Positions 23,665-34,590 of a stretch of 64,000 bases of DNA are shown one piece after another. The notes below the pieces were generated by a model, which saw only the letters and a program-made list of their open reading frames with translations, did no database searches and was not told the origin of the DNA. The stretch's first letter is position 1; every line of letters starts with the position of its first letter. The DNA is from Dokdonella sp. GTDB lineage: Bacteria; Pseudomonadota; Gammaproteobacteria; Xanthomonadales; Rhodanobacteraceae. The position numbers and the translations under genes were made by a program. The DNA is taken from contig JAHCAR010000006.1 of NCBI GenBank assembly GCA_019634795.1, forward strand, positions 62,001-126,000, written 5' to 3'.

Positions 23665-24678
23665 TCAGGAAAAGAAGTCTGCGAAGACCTCGACGGCGCG
23701 ATCGACCGCCGCATCGTCGACGTCGAGATGGGTCACCAGACGCACGCTCGGCAGGTAGCCGATGCTGGCGCGCACACCGGCCTCGCGCAGGTGCGTATCG
23801 AGGGCGCGCAGATGTTCGCCCGGCACGTCGATGAAGACCATGTTGGTGAAGCGGCCCTGCACGGTGATCGAATCGATCCCGCGCAGCCCGGCGGCGAGGC
23901 GTTCGGCACGCGCATGGTCCTCGGCCAGACGGTCGATGTGATGATCGAGCGCATGCAGGCCGGCGGCGGCGAGAATGCCGGACTGGCGCATGCCACCGCC
24001 GAGCATCTTGCGCCAGCGCGTGGCCGCCGCGATCAGCGTGGCGGAACCCACGAGCACCGAACCGACCGGCGCGCCGAGACCCTTGGACAGGCACACCGAG
24101 ACCGAATCGAAGGGCGCGGCCAGTTCGCGTGGCGTGGACTCGCTGGCGACGACGGCGTTGAAGAAGCGTGCGCCATCCAGATGCACTGCGAGTCCGCGCC
24201 CGCGCGCCCATTCGGCGGCGCGGATCACGTATTCCTGCGGCAGCACGCGGCCGTGCCAGGTGTTCTCGAGCGCCAGCAGGCGCGTGCGCGCAAAATGCGG
24301 ATCGTCCGGTTTGACCGACCTTTCGAGAACCTCGAGCGGCAGCGTACCGTCGGTGGCGTTAAGGATCGGCTGCGGCTGGATCGAGCCGAGCACGGCCGCG
24401 CCGCCGCCTTCGTACTTGTAGGTATGCGCTTCCATGCCGACCAGGTATTCGTCACCGCGCTGGCAGTGGGCCAGCAGGGCGGCGAGATTGGCCTGGGTGC
24501 CGCTCGGCAGGAACAGGCCGCGCTCGAAGCCGAGCTCGGTGGCGAGCCGCTGCTCGAGCGCGCGCACGCTGGGATCCTCGCCATAGACATCGTCGCCGAC
24601 CGGCGCAGCACTCATCGCGTCGCGCATCGCCGCGGTCGGCTGGGTCACGGTGTCGCTGCGCAGGTCGATCACGCTCAT
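23665..24678 (-). CDS. ltaE: Low-specificity L-threonine aldolase
   Basis: LtaE is a PLP enzyme that splits L-threonine or L-allo-threonine into glycine and acetaldehyde. The 337-residue protein begins VIDLRSDTVTQPT. It has FLPSGTQANLAA, the PLP-stacking His in GMEAHTY (H85), HLDGARFFNA, and the PLP lysine in CLSKGLGAPVGS (K199). It is transcribed away from xthA, with a 91-bp spacer holding both promoters. Confidence 0.94.
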   Translation of the reverse strand: MSVIDLRSDTVTQPTAAMRDAMSAAPVGDDVYGEDPSVRALEQRLATELGFERGLFLPSGTQANLAALLAHCQRGDEYLVGMEAHTYKYEGGGAAVLGSIQPQPILNATDGTLPLEVLERSVKPDDPHFARTRLLALENTWHGRVLPQEYVIRAAEWARGRGLAVHLDGARFFNAVVASESTPRELAAPFDSVSVCLSKGLGAPVGSVLVGSATLIAAATRWRKMLGGGMRQSGILAAAGLHALDHHIDRLAEDHARAERLAAGLRGIDSITVQGRFTNMVFIDVPGEHLRALDTHLREAGVRASIGYLPSVRLVTHLDVDDAAVDRAVEVFADFFS

Positions 24679-24769
24679 CGTCGGTCGCCAGGTTCGGTCG
24701 AAAGCTGCATGGTAGCGTGAGTGCGGAGAGGTTCAGCAGAACAGGGGGCCGGTCGGCTAAAATGCGGCG

Positions 24770-25540
24770 ATGAAGCTCGCCACCTGGAATGTCAATTCAC
24801 TCAACGTGCGTCTCCCGCACGTCGAACAATGGTGCGCGTCCGCGCAGCCGGACCTGCTCGGCATCCAGGAAACCAAGCTCGAAGATGCCAAGTTTCCACG
24901 CGGCGCAATCGAAGCGCTCGGCTACGAGGTCGCGTTCTCCGGGCAGAAGACCTACAACGGCGTGGCCCTGCTGGCGAAGCAGCAGATCACGGACGTGGTC
25001 ACCGACGTGCCCGGTCTCGACGATCCGCAGCGACGCATCCTCGTGGCCACGGTCGGCGAGCTGCGCGTCGCCAACCTCTATGTCGTCAACGGCCAGGCCG
25101 TCGGCAGCGAAAAATACGCCTACAAGCTCGACTGGCTGGACAAGGTCACGCGCTTTCTCGAAGGCGAACTGCGCAATGATCCGCGCCTGGTCGTGATGGG
25201 TGACTTCAACATCGCCCCGGAAGACCGCGACGTGCACGATCCAGCCGCCTGGCACGAGAAGATTCTCTGCTCGACGCCGGAACGCGAAGCGCTGCGGCGC
25301 ATGCTCGATCTCGGCCTGGTCGACAGCTTCCGCCGGTTCGACGAATCGGCCGGCAAGTACAGCTGGTGGGACTACCGCCAGGCCGGGTTCCGCCGCGATC
25401 TTGGCCTGCGTATCGATCTCGTGCTGGCCAGCGCCAGGGTCATGGAGCGCGCGCGCGCTGCCAGTATCGACCGCGAACCGCGGACCTGGGAGCGACCGTC
25501 CGACCATGCGCCGGCCTTGCTGGAGCTCGACGATGTCTGA
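24770..25540 (+). CDS. xthA: Exodeoxyribonuclease III (AP endonuclease)
   Basis: XthA cuts DNA at abasic sites and removes 3' blocks in base-excision repair. The 256-residue protein has the EEP-nuclease set: WNVNSLNVR, QETKLED (E34), GDFNIAPEDRDVHDP, and the closing ERPSDHAP with its catalytic Asp-His. Its end overlaps the following gene by 8 bp, so translation of the two is coupled. Confidence 0.95.
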   Translation: MKLATWNVNSLNVRLPHVEQWCASAQPDLLGIQETKLEDAKFPRGAIEALGYEVAFSGQKTYNGVALLAKQQITDVVTDVPGLDDPQRRILVATVGELRVANLYVVNGQAVGSEKYAYKLDWLDKVTRFLEGELRNDPRLVVMGDFNIAPEDRDVHDPAAWHEKILCSTPEREALRRMLDLGLVDSFRRFDESAGKYSWWDYRQAGFRRDLGLRIDLVLASARVMERARAASIDREPRTWERPSDHAPALLELDDV

Positions 25541-26192
25541 AGCCGACTGGCCCGCCTCGTTGGCCGACAACGAACTCGAGGAACTCGACCAGTACCTGCG
25601 CGCGCACCCGGGCGAGGACCACCTGCTGCTCGATGGCGTGCACGGCCTGCTGACCTCGCTGGCAATCGGCCCGTCGCCGGCGACCCCGGACGAATGGCTG
25701 CCCGAAGTCCTGCATGAGCCGTTCGCCGATGCCGAGGAGGGCGAGCGCATCCTGACCCTGCTGGCACGGCTCAATGATTCGGTCCTGCTCGAGATCGAAA
25801 CCGGCGCCTACGAGCCGATCCTCGGCGAGGTCGACACCGACGATGGCCGCAGCGCATTCACCTCACGGGGCTGGTGCGAGGGCTTCAGCCGCGGCATCGA
25901 TTTGCGAGCGGCGGCCTGGGAGGCACGGCTCGGCCAGGATTCCGAGCTCATGCAATACCTCGGGCCGATCATCGCCCTGTCGATCGAGGATGAGGTGTTC
26001 GACAGCGATGCCGAGTTCGCCGCGCTGACCGACGACGAATACGACGAGTGCCTGGCCCGCATCCCCGAGTCGGTCGATGCGGTCGCCACCTACTGGCGCG
26101 AGCATCCGGCCAGCGATGAGGAACATGCCCTGCGCAACGAGGGCGATCCGCCGCGCCCGCCGCGCCGACGTGGCGGGCGTTGGGTGCACTGA
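25533..26192 (+). CDS. UPF0149 (YecA/YgfB-like) protein
   Basis: This 219-residue cytosolic protein has the family pattern: LDGVHGLLTSLAIGP near the start, GWCEGFSRGIDLRAAAW in the middle and an acidic DDEYDECLARI towards the end. The C-terminus is PPRPPRRRGGRW rather than an SEC-type metal motif. Function unknown. The ATG lies inside the xthA stop region, which couples the two genes. Confidence 0.86.
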   Translation: MSEADWPASLADNELEELDQYLRAHPGEDHLLLDGVHGLLTSLAIGPSPATPDEWLPEVLHEPFADAEEGERILTLLARLNDSVLLEIETGAYEPILGEVDTDDGRSAFTSRGWCEGFSRGIDLRAAAWEARLGQDSELMQYLGPIIALSIEDEVFDSDAEFAALTDDEYDECLARIPESVDAVATYWREHPASDEEHALRNEGDPPRPPRRRGGRWVH

Positions 26193-26341
26193 AGCCGGGC
26201 GCGCTGGCGGAGGCGGACCATCGGAATGCGCTGTACTTGCGCCGAAAGGCCGGTGATCAGCGCAGCAGTATCCATGGGTTTACCCAGGCCCGGGCCGGAC
26301 GGGCGCTGGCCCTGCAGTGACGTTTTGCCGGAGCACGTCAC

Positions 26342-26806
26342 TTGCAGGCGGAGGCGGCTCGCGAGGTCAGGGCGCTGCTCGGTGCGGACGGCAATCAGAA
26401 CGCGCTTTTTGCGAACCGCCAGGCGCAGACCTGTGCCTGGCGGGGTGACTATCGTTGCGCGGTACCGTTCCGGCGAGAGGCCGTGCGCCTGGCCTTGAAG
26501 ACCTCCGGGCCCGACCATTTTGGCGTCGCCGACTGGCAGCTCGAGCTGGCCATGGGTCCGGAGCATCTGGCCGACGCAAAGGAGGAGGCCGGGAAGCTTG
26601 CCGACGACCTGCTGCGGCGTTTCTCCGGCAAGCCGGCGTTTGCCGGGCGCTATGCGGAGCTCGTTCTCCTGCGCTGTCGTCTGCACTCGGCGAGCGGCGA
26701 GCGGGCCGAAGCAAGGGCTCTGTCGGCGGCGGCCCTGGTTCGCCAGTTGCTCGTCGCCGATGCCGATCAGCGGCAAGCGCTCGGCGCGTTCGCGTCGGCT
26801 CGGTAG
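26342..26806 (+). pseudogene. Possible remnant of a TPR-protein C-terminus
   Basis: An open frame of about 150 codons reads RRDA-type TPR helices (YRCAVPFRREAVRLALKTSG, then HFGVADWQLELA and RADA-like repeats), as in the last part of large TPR or kinase-TPR proteins. There is only a TTG to start it, no ribosome site, and no upstream domains. It is more likely a decayed fragment than a gene. The surrounding 26193-26957 holds nothing else I can support. Confidence 0.35.
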
Positions 26807-26957
26807 GGCCTCAGGAGGGCCTTGTCGGACTGGCCGGACCCATTGCCTGACTGCACCCGCCGGCTGGCCGGTTCTATCCCGGGTGTTCGGATTCGGTGCC
26901 GCTGGACATTCCTCGATCTGAACGCCGCTTGTTCGGCATGATCCGGGGAGCTTCACC

Positions 26958-28037
26958 ATGAACCGAGTCTCTGGCCTGCTGGTTTCAACCCTGCTGCTTG
27001 CTGCACTGACGCGCGCCGAGGCCGCCAGCTTCTGTGTCGCCGATGGCGCCGAGTTGCGTCAGGCTCTATCGACGGCAGCCGGCAACGGTGAAAGCGACAG
27101 CATTCGCCTGCGCAGTGGTAGTTTCAGTGTGACGACGAGTTCGGTCGCCTTCTACTACTTCACGTCGGAGAGTTTCGATCTGGAGATCTCCGGCGGCTGG
27201 GTCAGCGTCGGGCCGCAGCCTTGTCTGGCCCAGCCCGGACGGGCTGATGCAACCGTGCTCAGCGGATCGGCGGTGCGCCAGGTCCTGTCGCTGGGCGGAG
27301 CCTCCGGGACCAGTGGCAACATCAGCGTCTCGAACCTGACCATTCGCGACGGTGACTCCGCCCAACAGGGGGCCGGCCTGAACCTGGGCGGCATTGCCGG
27401 CTTCGTCGGTGACCTTTCGGTCAGCAATGTGGTCTTCGACGGCAACGTGAGCGCCACCTTCGGCGGTGGATTGACCGCGGGTGCGGACGGCGGTGTGCTG
27501 AAGCTCATCAACAACCTGTTTCTGCGCAACAAATGCGGTTCCGACTATTGCGCGGCGAACCTGACCGTGAACGCCGCCAGCGCGTCGAGCTACCGCGCGT
27601 TCTTCAGCTACAACACCGTGGTGGCGAACATCTGCACGCCGGGTGCGCCGCCCAGTTGCGACACCGCAGGCGTTCGTATCGGTGGATCGGCGCGCAGCCT
27701 CTTCATCGGCAATGCCTTCGCCTTCAATGCCGGCGCCGACCTGAAACTGCAGAATCTGACCAGCGACGTCTACAACAACAATGTCGTGGACATCCTCGGA
27801 TCGCCCGCGGCCAGTGGCGGAAATCTGTCCCTGTCCAATCCGCTCTTCGTCGATCCGTTCTCTGCGGACTACCGGCTGATGTTCGCCTCGCCGCTGCGAA
27901 ATGCGGGCAGTGCGGCAATCGGCCTGCCGGCGGTCGATCTCGACGGAGCGCCGCGCCTGAATGACTATCAATACGACATCGGTGCCTTCGAGAACCAGGA
28001 TCACCTGTTCGGCTCGAGTTTCGAGCCGTTGCTCTGA
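26958..28037 (+). CDS. Secreted parallel beta-helix protein with C-terminal F-x-x-x-F-E tail
   Basis: This 359-residue protein has a signal peptide (about residues 1-22, ending AEA). A right-handed beta-helix follows with repeated NxSVSNLTIRDG / SNVVFDGNVS / LINNLFLRN / GNAFAFN turns, as in choice-of-anchor Q proteins. The domain closes with YDIGAFENQ. The last residues DHLFGSSFEPLL match the tail of the secreted protein at 20851. It probably sits on the cell surface or is released; function unknown. A good ribosome site (GGGGAG) precedes the ATG. Confidence 0.75.
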   Translation: MNRVSGLLVSTLLLAALTRAEAASFCVADGAELRQALSTAAGNGESDSIRLRSGSFSVTTSSVAFYYFTSESFDLEISGGWVSVGPQPCLAQPGRADATVLSGSAVRQVLSLGGASGTSGNISVSNLTIRDGDSAQQGAGLNLGGIAGFVGDLSVSNVVFDGNVSATFGGGLTAGADGGVLKLINNLFLRNKCGSDYCAANLTVNAASASSYRAFFSYNTVVANICTPGAPPSCDTAGVRIGGSARSLFIGNAFAFNAGADLKLQNLTSDVYNNNVVDILGSPAASGGNLSLSNPLFVDPFSADYRLMFASPLRNAGSAAIGLPAVDLDGAPRLNDYQYDIGAFENQDHLFGSSFEPLL

Positions 28038-28057
28038 AGCGAGACTGCCGCTCGCGA

Positions 28058-29083
28058 TCAGTCCGGTGCGCGGAAGCCATCGCCACCGCGACCCTTGACC
28101 TCATAGAGCAGGCAGTCGGTGTCGCTGTACCAGATGGCCCAGTCGGTCGATTCGGTACACAGGCGCGCGCCGATGCTGACGCTGACCTTGAGACCGTCGC
28201 AACCCGGAAAGCGCATGGCCCTGACCGCGTTGACGATCTGGGTCGCCCGCGCGGCCAGTTCCTCGGCGCCGGTGACCTGGGTGAGCAGGGCGAATTCGTC
28301 GCCGCCGAGGCGGCACGGCAGGTCGCAGGGCGAGGCCGCCGCCTGCACCTCTTCGGCGATCGCACGCAGGACCTGGTCGCCGACCAGGTGTCCGCAGCGG
28401 TCGTTTATCTGCTTGAAGCGGTCGATGTCGATCAGCAGCAGGCCGAGTTCGGTGCCCGGCAGGCGCGAATCGCCGAGGTGCTCGAGGAACATGTACAGGC
28501 CGCGGCGGTTGCACAGCCCGGTCAGTTCGTCGGTCTGGACCAGGCGCTGCGCGGTGCTGAGCTGGGTCTGGGTCTGGCGCAGCGAATCGAGGGTGACCAT
28601 GAGGTCTTCGTTGCGCCGCTTCAGGCTCGCGATCAGCTGTTGTTCGCTGGCGACGAGATAGGAAAACGAGCGACGCATGAACTGGGCGAGCAGTCTGGGC
28701 TCGCTGTCGAGGAGCTGGTCGAAGGCCTGCTGTTCGATCACGTGCATGACCGAGGCGGTCGTGGCGACCGCATTCGCGACCCGCGTGTGGTCGCCGATGA
28801 ACAGGGTCAGTTCGCCGAAGAATTCGCGCGGTCCGATCAGCTTGTCGGGCATGCCGTCGCCGAATTCGAGGCGGATCTGTCCGCTTTCGACGATGAACAT
28901 GCTGCGGCCGAGTTCGCCGCGGCGGAAGATCATTTCGCCGGGGCTGACCTCACGACGGTCACTGGCGGTGACGAACAGGGCAAGCTCGCGGTCCGAGAGT
29001 TCGCGCGGCAACAAGGGTGCACGCAGACGTCCGGCGTAACCGCCGATCGGCGTGACGTTGCTGACGGTCCGATTGCTCGACAT
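28058..29083 (-). CDS. Diguanylate cyclase with cNMP-binding domain
   Basis: This 341-residue protein has no membrane segment. Residues 30-145 form a cyclic-nucleotide-binding domain (SPGEMIFRRGELGRSMFIV, then GPREFFGELTLF). Residues 150-180 form a linker helix. Residues 185-340 form a GGDEF domain with the intact catalytic motif at 260-264. The inhibitory RxxD site upstream reads SPCD, so feedback by c-di-GMP is probably lost. It likely makes c-di-GMP in response to a nucleotide. I use the ATG at 29083; another in-frame ATG lies at 29095. Confidence 0.9.
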   Translation of the reverse strand: MSSNRTVSNVTPIGGYAGRLRAPLLPRELSDRELALFVTASDRREVSPGEMIFRRGELGRSMFIVESGQIRLEFGDGMPDKLIGPREFFGELTLFIGDHTRVANAVATTASVMHVIEQQAFDQLLDSEPRLLAQFMRRSFSYLVASEQQLIASLKRRNEDLMVTLDSLRQTQTQLSTAQRLVQTDELTGLCNRRGLYMFLEHLGDSRLPGTELGLLLIDIDRFKQINDRCGHLVGDQVLRAIAEEVQAAASPCDLPCRLGGDEFALLTQVTGAEELAARATQIVNAVRAMRFPGCDGLKVSVSIGARLCTESTDWAIWYSDTDCLLYEVKGRGGDGFRAPD

Positions 29084-29220
29084 GGCGTCCCCCACCTTGG
29101 CAGCACGCGATCTTAACCCATCGGCCGTGCGTGCAAGTCAATCCGATGATGACTTTCGTCACGTGCTTCTGAAGCAATCCGGTGCCATCCTGAATCGCCG
29201 GCCAGCCCCTCTGGACCGGC

Positions 29221-29250
29221 AAAAGGGTACCGAACCTTGCTTCGGTTCCC
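29221..29250 (-). terminator. Rho-independent terminator of aceA
   Basis: On the minus strand GGGAACCGAA pairs with TTCGGTACCC (one mismatch) and is followed directly by TTTT. It lies about 95 bp downstream of the aceA stop, at the right place to end the aceBA transcript. Confidence 0.7.
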
Positions 29251-29343
29251 GCGCAGCGCCGACATCGGAACTTATGGCCCGGCCTCCCACCGGGCCCACC
29301 CCAAACCCCACAGTTCCGCTGTCGGCGTCCTGCGCGACCTCGC

Positions 29344-30645
29344 TCAGGCGGCCTTGTCGCTGTTTTTGAACTGTTCCTCTTCGGTCGAACCCTTCAGTGC
29401 GGTGGTCGAGGACTGGCCTTGCTGGATGGCCTGGGTGACCTGGTCGAAATAGCCGGTGCCGACCTCGCGCTGGTGCTTGACGGCGGTGAATCCGCGCTCG
29501 GCGGCGGCGAACTCGGCTTCCTGCAGCTCGACGAAGGCGCTCATCTGGCTGCGCGCGTAGCCGTAGGCCAGGTTGAACATCGAGTAGTTCAGCGCATGGA
29601 AGCCTGCCAGGGTGATGAACTGGAACCTGTAGCCGTAGCCGGCGATTTCCTTCTGGAACTTCGCGATCGTGGCGTCGTCGAGGTTCTTCTTCCAGTTGAA
29701 CGACGGCGAACAGTTGTAGGCGAGCAGCTTGCCCGGGAACTTCGCGTGGATCGCTTCGGCGAACTTGCGCGCGAATTCGAGATCGGGCTTGCCGGTTTCG
29801 CACCAGACCAGATCGGCATAGGGCGCATAGGCCAGGCCGCGGCTGATCGCCTGGTCGAGGCCGTTGCGGGTCTTGTAGAAACCTTCGACGGTGCGCTCGC
29901 CGGTCGTGAACGGCCGGTCGTTGGCGTCGATATCGCTGGTCAGCAGGTCGGCGGCTTCGGCATCGGTACGGGCGACGATCAGGGTCGGCACGCCGAGCAC
30001 GTCGGCGGCGAGGCGCGCCGCATTGAGCTTGTCGACCGCTTCGCGGGTCGGCACCAGCACCTTGCCACCCATGTGCCCGCACTTCTTGACCGAGGCCAGC
30101 TGGTCCTCGAAGTGGACGCCGGCGGCGCCGGCCTCGATCATCGCCTTCATCAGCTCGAAGGCATTGAGGACGCCCCCGAAGCCGGCTTCGGCGTCGGCCA
30201 CGATCGGCTGCAGGTAATCGACCTCGTCATTGCCTTCGGCATGGTTGAGCTGATCGGCACGCAGCAGGGCGTTGTTGATGCGCTTGACCACGGCCGGGAC
30301 CGAGTCGGCCGGGTACAGCGACTGGTCCGGATACATCTGGCCGGCCAGGTTGGCGTCGGCCGCGACCTGCCAGCCGGACAGATAGATCGCCTTGAGGCCG
30401 GCCTTGACCTGTTGCATGGCCTGGTTGCCGGTGAGCGCACCGAGGGCGTTGACGAACGGTTCGCGGTGCAGGCTGCTCCAGAGCTTTTCGGCACCGAGCC
30501 GTGCCAGCGAATGCTCGACATGGACGGTACCGCGCAGGCGAACGACATCCTCGGCAGAATAGTTGCGGCGAATGCCGGCCCAGCGCGGATTGCTGGACCA
30601 GTCGCGGGAAATGTCGGCTGCGCTGGGCATCGTGGGCTTGCTCAT
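29344..30645 (-). CDS. aceA: Isocitrate lyase
   Basis: AceA splits isocitrate into succinate and glyoxylate, the first step of the glyoxylate shunt for growth on acetate or fatty acids. The 433-residue protein has the signature KKCGHMGGK (187-195) with the catalytic Cys. GWQVAADAN precedes it, and WCETGKPD and NCSPSFNW follow, as in the bacterial type. The ATG at 30645 has GGAG upstream. It is downstream of aceB in the same direction with a 101-bp gap. Confidence 0.96.
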   Translation of the reverse strand: MSKPTMPSAADISRDWSSNPRWAGIRRNYSAEDVVRLRGTVHVEHSLARLGAEKLWSSLHREPFVNALGALTGNQAMQQVKAGLKAIYLSGWQVAADANLAGQMYPDQSLYPADSVPAVVKRINNALLRADQLNHAEGNDEVDYLQPIVADAEAGFGGVLNAFELMKAMIEAGAAGVHFEDQLASVKKCGHMGGKVLVPTREAVDKLNAARLAADVLGVPTLIVARTDAEAADLLTSDIDANDRPFTTGERTVEGFYKTRNGLDQAISRGLAYAPYADLVWCETGKPDLEFARKFAEAIHAKFPGKLLAYNCSPSFNWKKNLDDATIAKFQKEIAGYGYRFQFITLAGFHALNYSMFNLAYGYARSQMSAFVELQEAEFAAAERGFTAVKHQREVGTGYFDQVTQAIQQGQSSTTALKGSTEEEQFKNSDKAA

Positions 30646-30746
30646 GGTGTGCTCCTGGGGAATCGGGGTCTGCGTTGGAGGGTGGGTCGTCGTTGAGTAT
30701 GGGGCTGGAAATTGTCGGGGTCGGGGCGTGGGCAGGCGCGCGGCGC

Positions 30747-32345
<1,599 letters not shown>

Positions 32346-32384
32346 GTCGGACTCGCCGGGTCGGGCTTGCAGACTACGCCGGTG

Positions 32385-32414
32385 AATTTACTTTTGACAA
32401 AACAAATGTTTCAA
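32385..32414 (-). promoter_or_regulatory. Candidate aceBA promoter with LysR-type operator
   Basis: On the minus strand TTGAAA (-35) and TAAATT (-10) lie 18 bp apart, about 40 bp before the aceB start. The -35 overlaps an imperfect palindrome running from 32394 to 32414 with outer TTGA / TCAA, fitting the T-N11-A style of LysR sites. This is the only AT-rich stretch between the two divergent genes. Confidence 0.5.
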
Positions 32415-32494
32415 TGCAACAGATTGACATGGTTAATAGATGGCCGGAAAGCGTGCATTGGCGCGGTCCGCGCTATGCGCGGAAGGAGGACGGG

Positions 32495-33508
32495 ATGGTG
32501 CGTCGCGTCACGACCCGGCAGTCCGGGCGGGCGAAGAAATCCTCGCCTGTCGACGAATCGGCCACGCGCTACTACTACAAGGGCAACCGCCTCAAGCAGC
32601 TGCGCGCGTTCTGCTACACGGTGAAATTCGGCACCCTGACCCGGGCCGCGGAGGCCCTGTTTCTGTCCCAGCCCTCGGTCAGCCTGCAGCTCGGCGCGCT
32701 CGAGGCCGAGCTTGGTGCGAGCCTGATCGAGCGCCGTAGGCGCCGGGTCACACTGACTCCGGAGGGGCAGATCCTCTATGAGCTCGCCCGCCCGCTGGTC
32801 GAGGGCCTCGAGTCGCTCGACGAACAATTCCTCGGCAAGATCCGCGACGGCGGCCGGGCCGCGCTCGACATCGCCTGCGGCAACTCGACCATCCAGTATC
32901 TGCTGCCGGACATGGTCGCCGCCTTTCGCCGGCGTCATGCCGAAGTCCACCTCAACCTGCACAACGTCACGGGCACCGACGGCCTCGCCCTGTTGCGTTC
33001 CGACGAGGTCGACTTTGCCGTCGGCTCGATGCTCGACGTGCCCAACGATCTCTCCTATGAGGCGCTCTACCACTTCGATCCCCTGCTGATCACGCCGCTC
33101 GATCACCCTCTGGCCGGCAAGGCCGATATCTCGCTCGAGGATCTGTCGCCGTTCGGCCTGATCCTGCCGCCCAAGCGACTGACCACCTACCGCCTGGTCG
33201 ACCTGGTCTTCCAGAAGCGCAAGGTGCCGTATCACGTCGCCATCGAGGTCGGTGGCTGGGAGGTCATCAAGCAATACGTGGCGATGGGACTCGGCATTTC
33301 GATCGTCACCGGCATGTGCATCAGCGAGGCCGATCGCGAGCGCCTCGCCGTGCGCAACCTGCGCTCATACTTTCCGCAACGCAGCTATGGGGTGGTCGTG
33401 CGCAAGGGCAGGGTCCTCAGCGCCGATGCGCGCGCCTTCATCGATTTGATTCAGCCCGGTCTGTTCGTCCGCCAGGACTGGTTCGAATCGGGTCACTCGG
33501 AGCGCTGA
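32495..33508 (+). CDS. LysR-type transcriptional regulator of the glyoxylate shunt (probable)
   Basis: This 337-residue protein has a winged helix-turn-helix after a basic N-terminal extension: LKQLRAFCYTVKFGTLTRAAEALFLSQPSVSLQLGALE at about residues 35-72. A LysR substrate-binding domain (about 110-325) follows with the GLGISIVTG hinge. It is divergent from aceB, the usual place for a cognate regulator. The start has a near-perfect GGAAGGAGGA upstream. The 35-residue basic extension before the HTH is longer than usual. Confidence 0.88.
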   Translation: MVRRVTTRQSGRAKKSSPVDESATRYYYKGNRLKQLRAFCYTVKFGTLTRAAEALFLSQPSVSLQLGALEAELGASLIERRRRRVTLTPEGQILYELARPLVEGLESLDEQFLGKIRDGGRAALDIACGNSTIQYLLPDMVAAFRRRHAEVHLNLHNVTGTDGLALLRSDEVDFAVGSMLDVPNDLSYEALYHFDPLLITPLDHPLAGKADISLEDLSPFGLILPPKRLTTYRLVDLVFQKRKVPYHVAIEVGGWEVIKQYVAMGLGISIVTGMCISEADRERLAVRNLRSYFPQRSYGVVVRKGRVLSADARAFIDLIQPGLFVRQDWFESGHSER

Positions 33509-33679
33509 GCCAATGGCCCGCGAGCGCGGCAGCGAGCTTGCCGTGCATTTTCATCGTCTTACCGGCAGGGTTCCGCCGATCAGCGGCGTTCCGCGCACGC
33601 AGGGCAATCTGGTAGCTTTACCGGCATTGGCCGGGCCACGCGCGCCCGGCGCAAACGTCCGATGACGACGGGGGTTCGC

Positions 33680-33976
33680 ATGGCACGTTGGATCATGATC
33701 GCTTTGACCCTGGCTGGCTTGATCATTGCGTTCCTGACGCGCAGCCCGGGCCTGCTGGGCGTGTCGATCCTGATGATCCTGGTCGGCTCATTCGGCACGG
33801 TCTTTTCGATTGCGGCGGAACGCGTTTCGGCGAACGCCCGGCCGGACGCCAGCATGTTGCCTCCGGAAGCACTGGCCGCCATTCGCGAGAAGGCTCGGGT
33901 CAAGGCTTCCGAAGGCGCCTCGACCGGCAACGGCGAGAGCCGGCCCACTGCGGCCGTCGGCGGACAGCGATCCTGA
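33680..33976 (+). CDS. Small membrane protein
   Basis: This 98-residue protein has two hydrophobic segments (about residues 3-22 and 24-45) and a polar tail with EALAAIREKARVKASEG. The family is not recognised. The ATG at 33680 has GGGGG upstream; another in-frame ATG lies at 33662. A short soluble C-terminus probably faces the cytoplasm. Confidence 0.6.
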   Translation: MARWIMIALTLAGLIIAFLTRSPGLLGVSILMILVGSFGTVFSIAAERVSANARPDASMLPPEALAAIREKARVKASEGASTGNGESRPTAAVGGQRS

Positions 33977-34117
33977 TCCAGCGACACTGCCTCCCGGGCG
34001 GATTCAGCGTGCGGGACCCCCGATTTCTCACCCAGGCCGCACTGCGTCATGCCAGCGACGCGCCAAGAGCGCACCATGCACGGGTCGCACTCGGCGACGA
34101 CTTCATGGGGAAGCGTC

Positions 34118-34372
34118 TTGACCATTGAATCGCTGTTGATTTTCCTTCTGGTCGGTGCGATCGCCGGCTGGCTTGCCGGGCTCGTGGTCAAGGGCCGCGG
34201 CCTGGGCCTGATCGGCAATATCGTGATCGGTATCCTCGGCGCCTTCATCGCTGGATGGCTGCTGCCGCAACTGGGCATCTACATCGGTGGCGGCCTGATC
34301 GGCGCGATACTCAACGCCATGATCGGCGCGATCATCCTGCTGGTCATCGTGATGGCCCTGCGCAGGGCCTGA
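34118..34372 (+). CDS. GlsB/YeaQ/YmgE-family membrane protein
   Basis: This 84-residue protein is almost entirely three glycine-rich membrane helices (LLIFLLVGAIAGWLAGLVVKG, NIVIGILGAFIAGWLLP, GAILNAMIGAIILLVIV), as in the transglycosylase-associated small proteins. I chose the TTG at 34118: the family starts with M-T-I-E-S-L, and GGGGAAG lies 4 bp upstream. Function is unknown, and many relatives are stress-induced. Confidence 0.8.
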   Translation: MTIESLLIFLLVGAIAGWLAGLVVKGRGLGLIGNIVIGILGAFIAGWLLPQLGIYIGGGLIGAILNAMIGAIILLVIVMALRRA

Positions 34373-34590
34373 TCCGGTCGAGCCTGGCCGCGGCGTACGG
34401 CGGACCGGTCGCAGCCGACCGGTCTGGCTTTCATGGCCTCGCGAGATCGGGTGCGGGTTTGCCCGGCCGGTCGTCGGCTCTTAGTGACCTGCCGCACACT
34501 GCGCGTTGATGCGGTCGGTCATTCCCGCTATCGTCGATTGGCCAAGATCTTCCGGCAGCTTTGGCGCCGGTCACGAGGATGCGCACGGCG

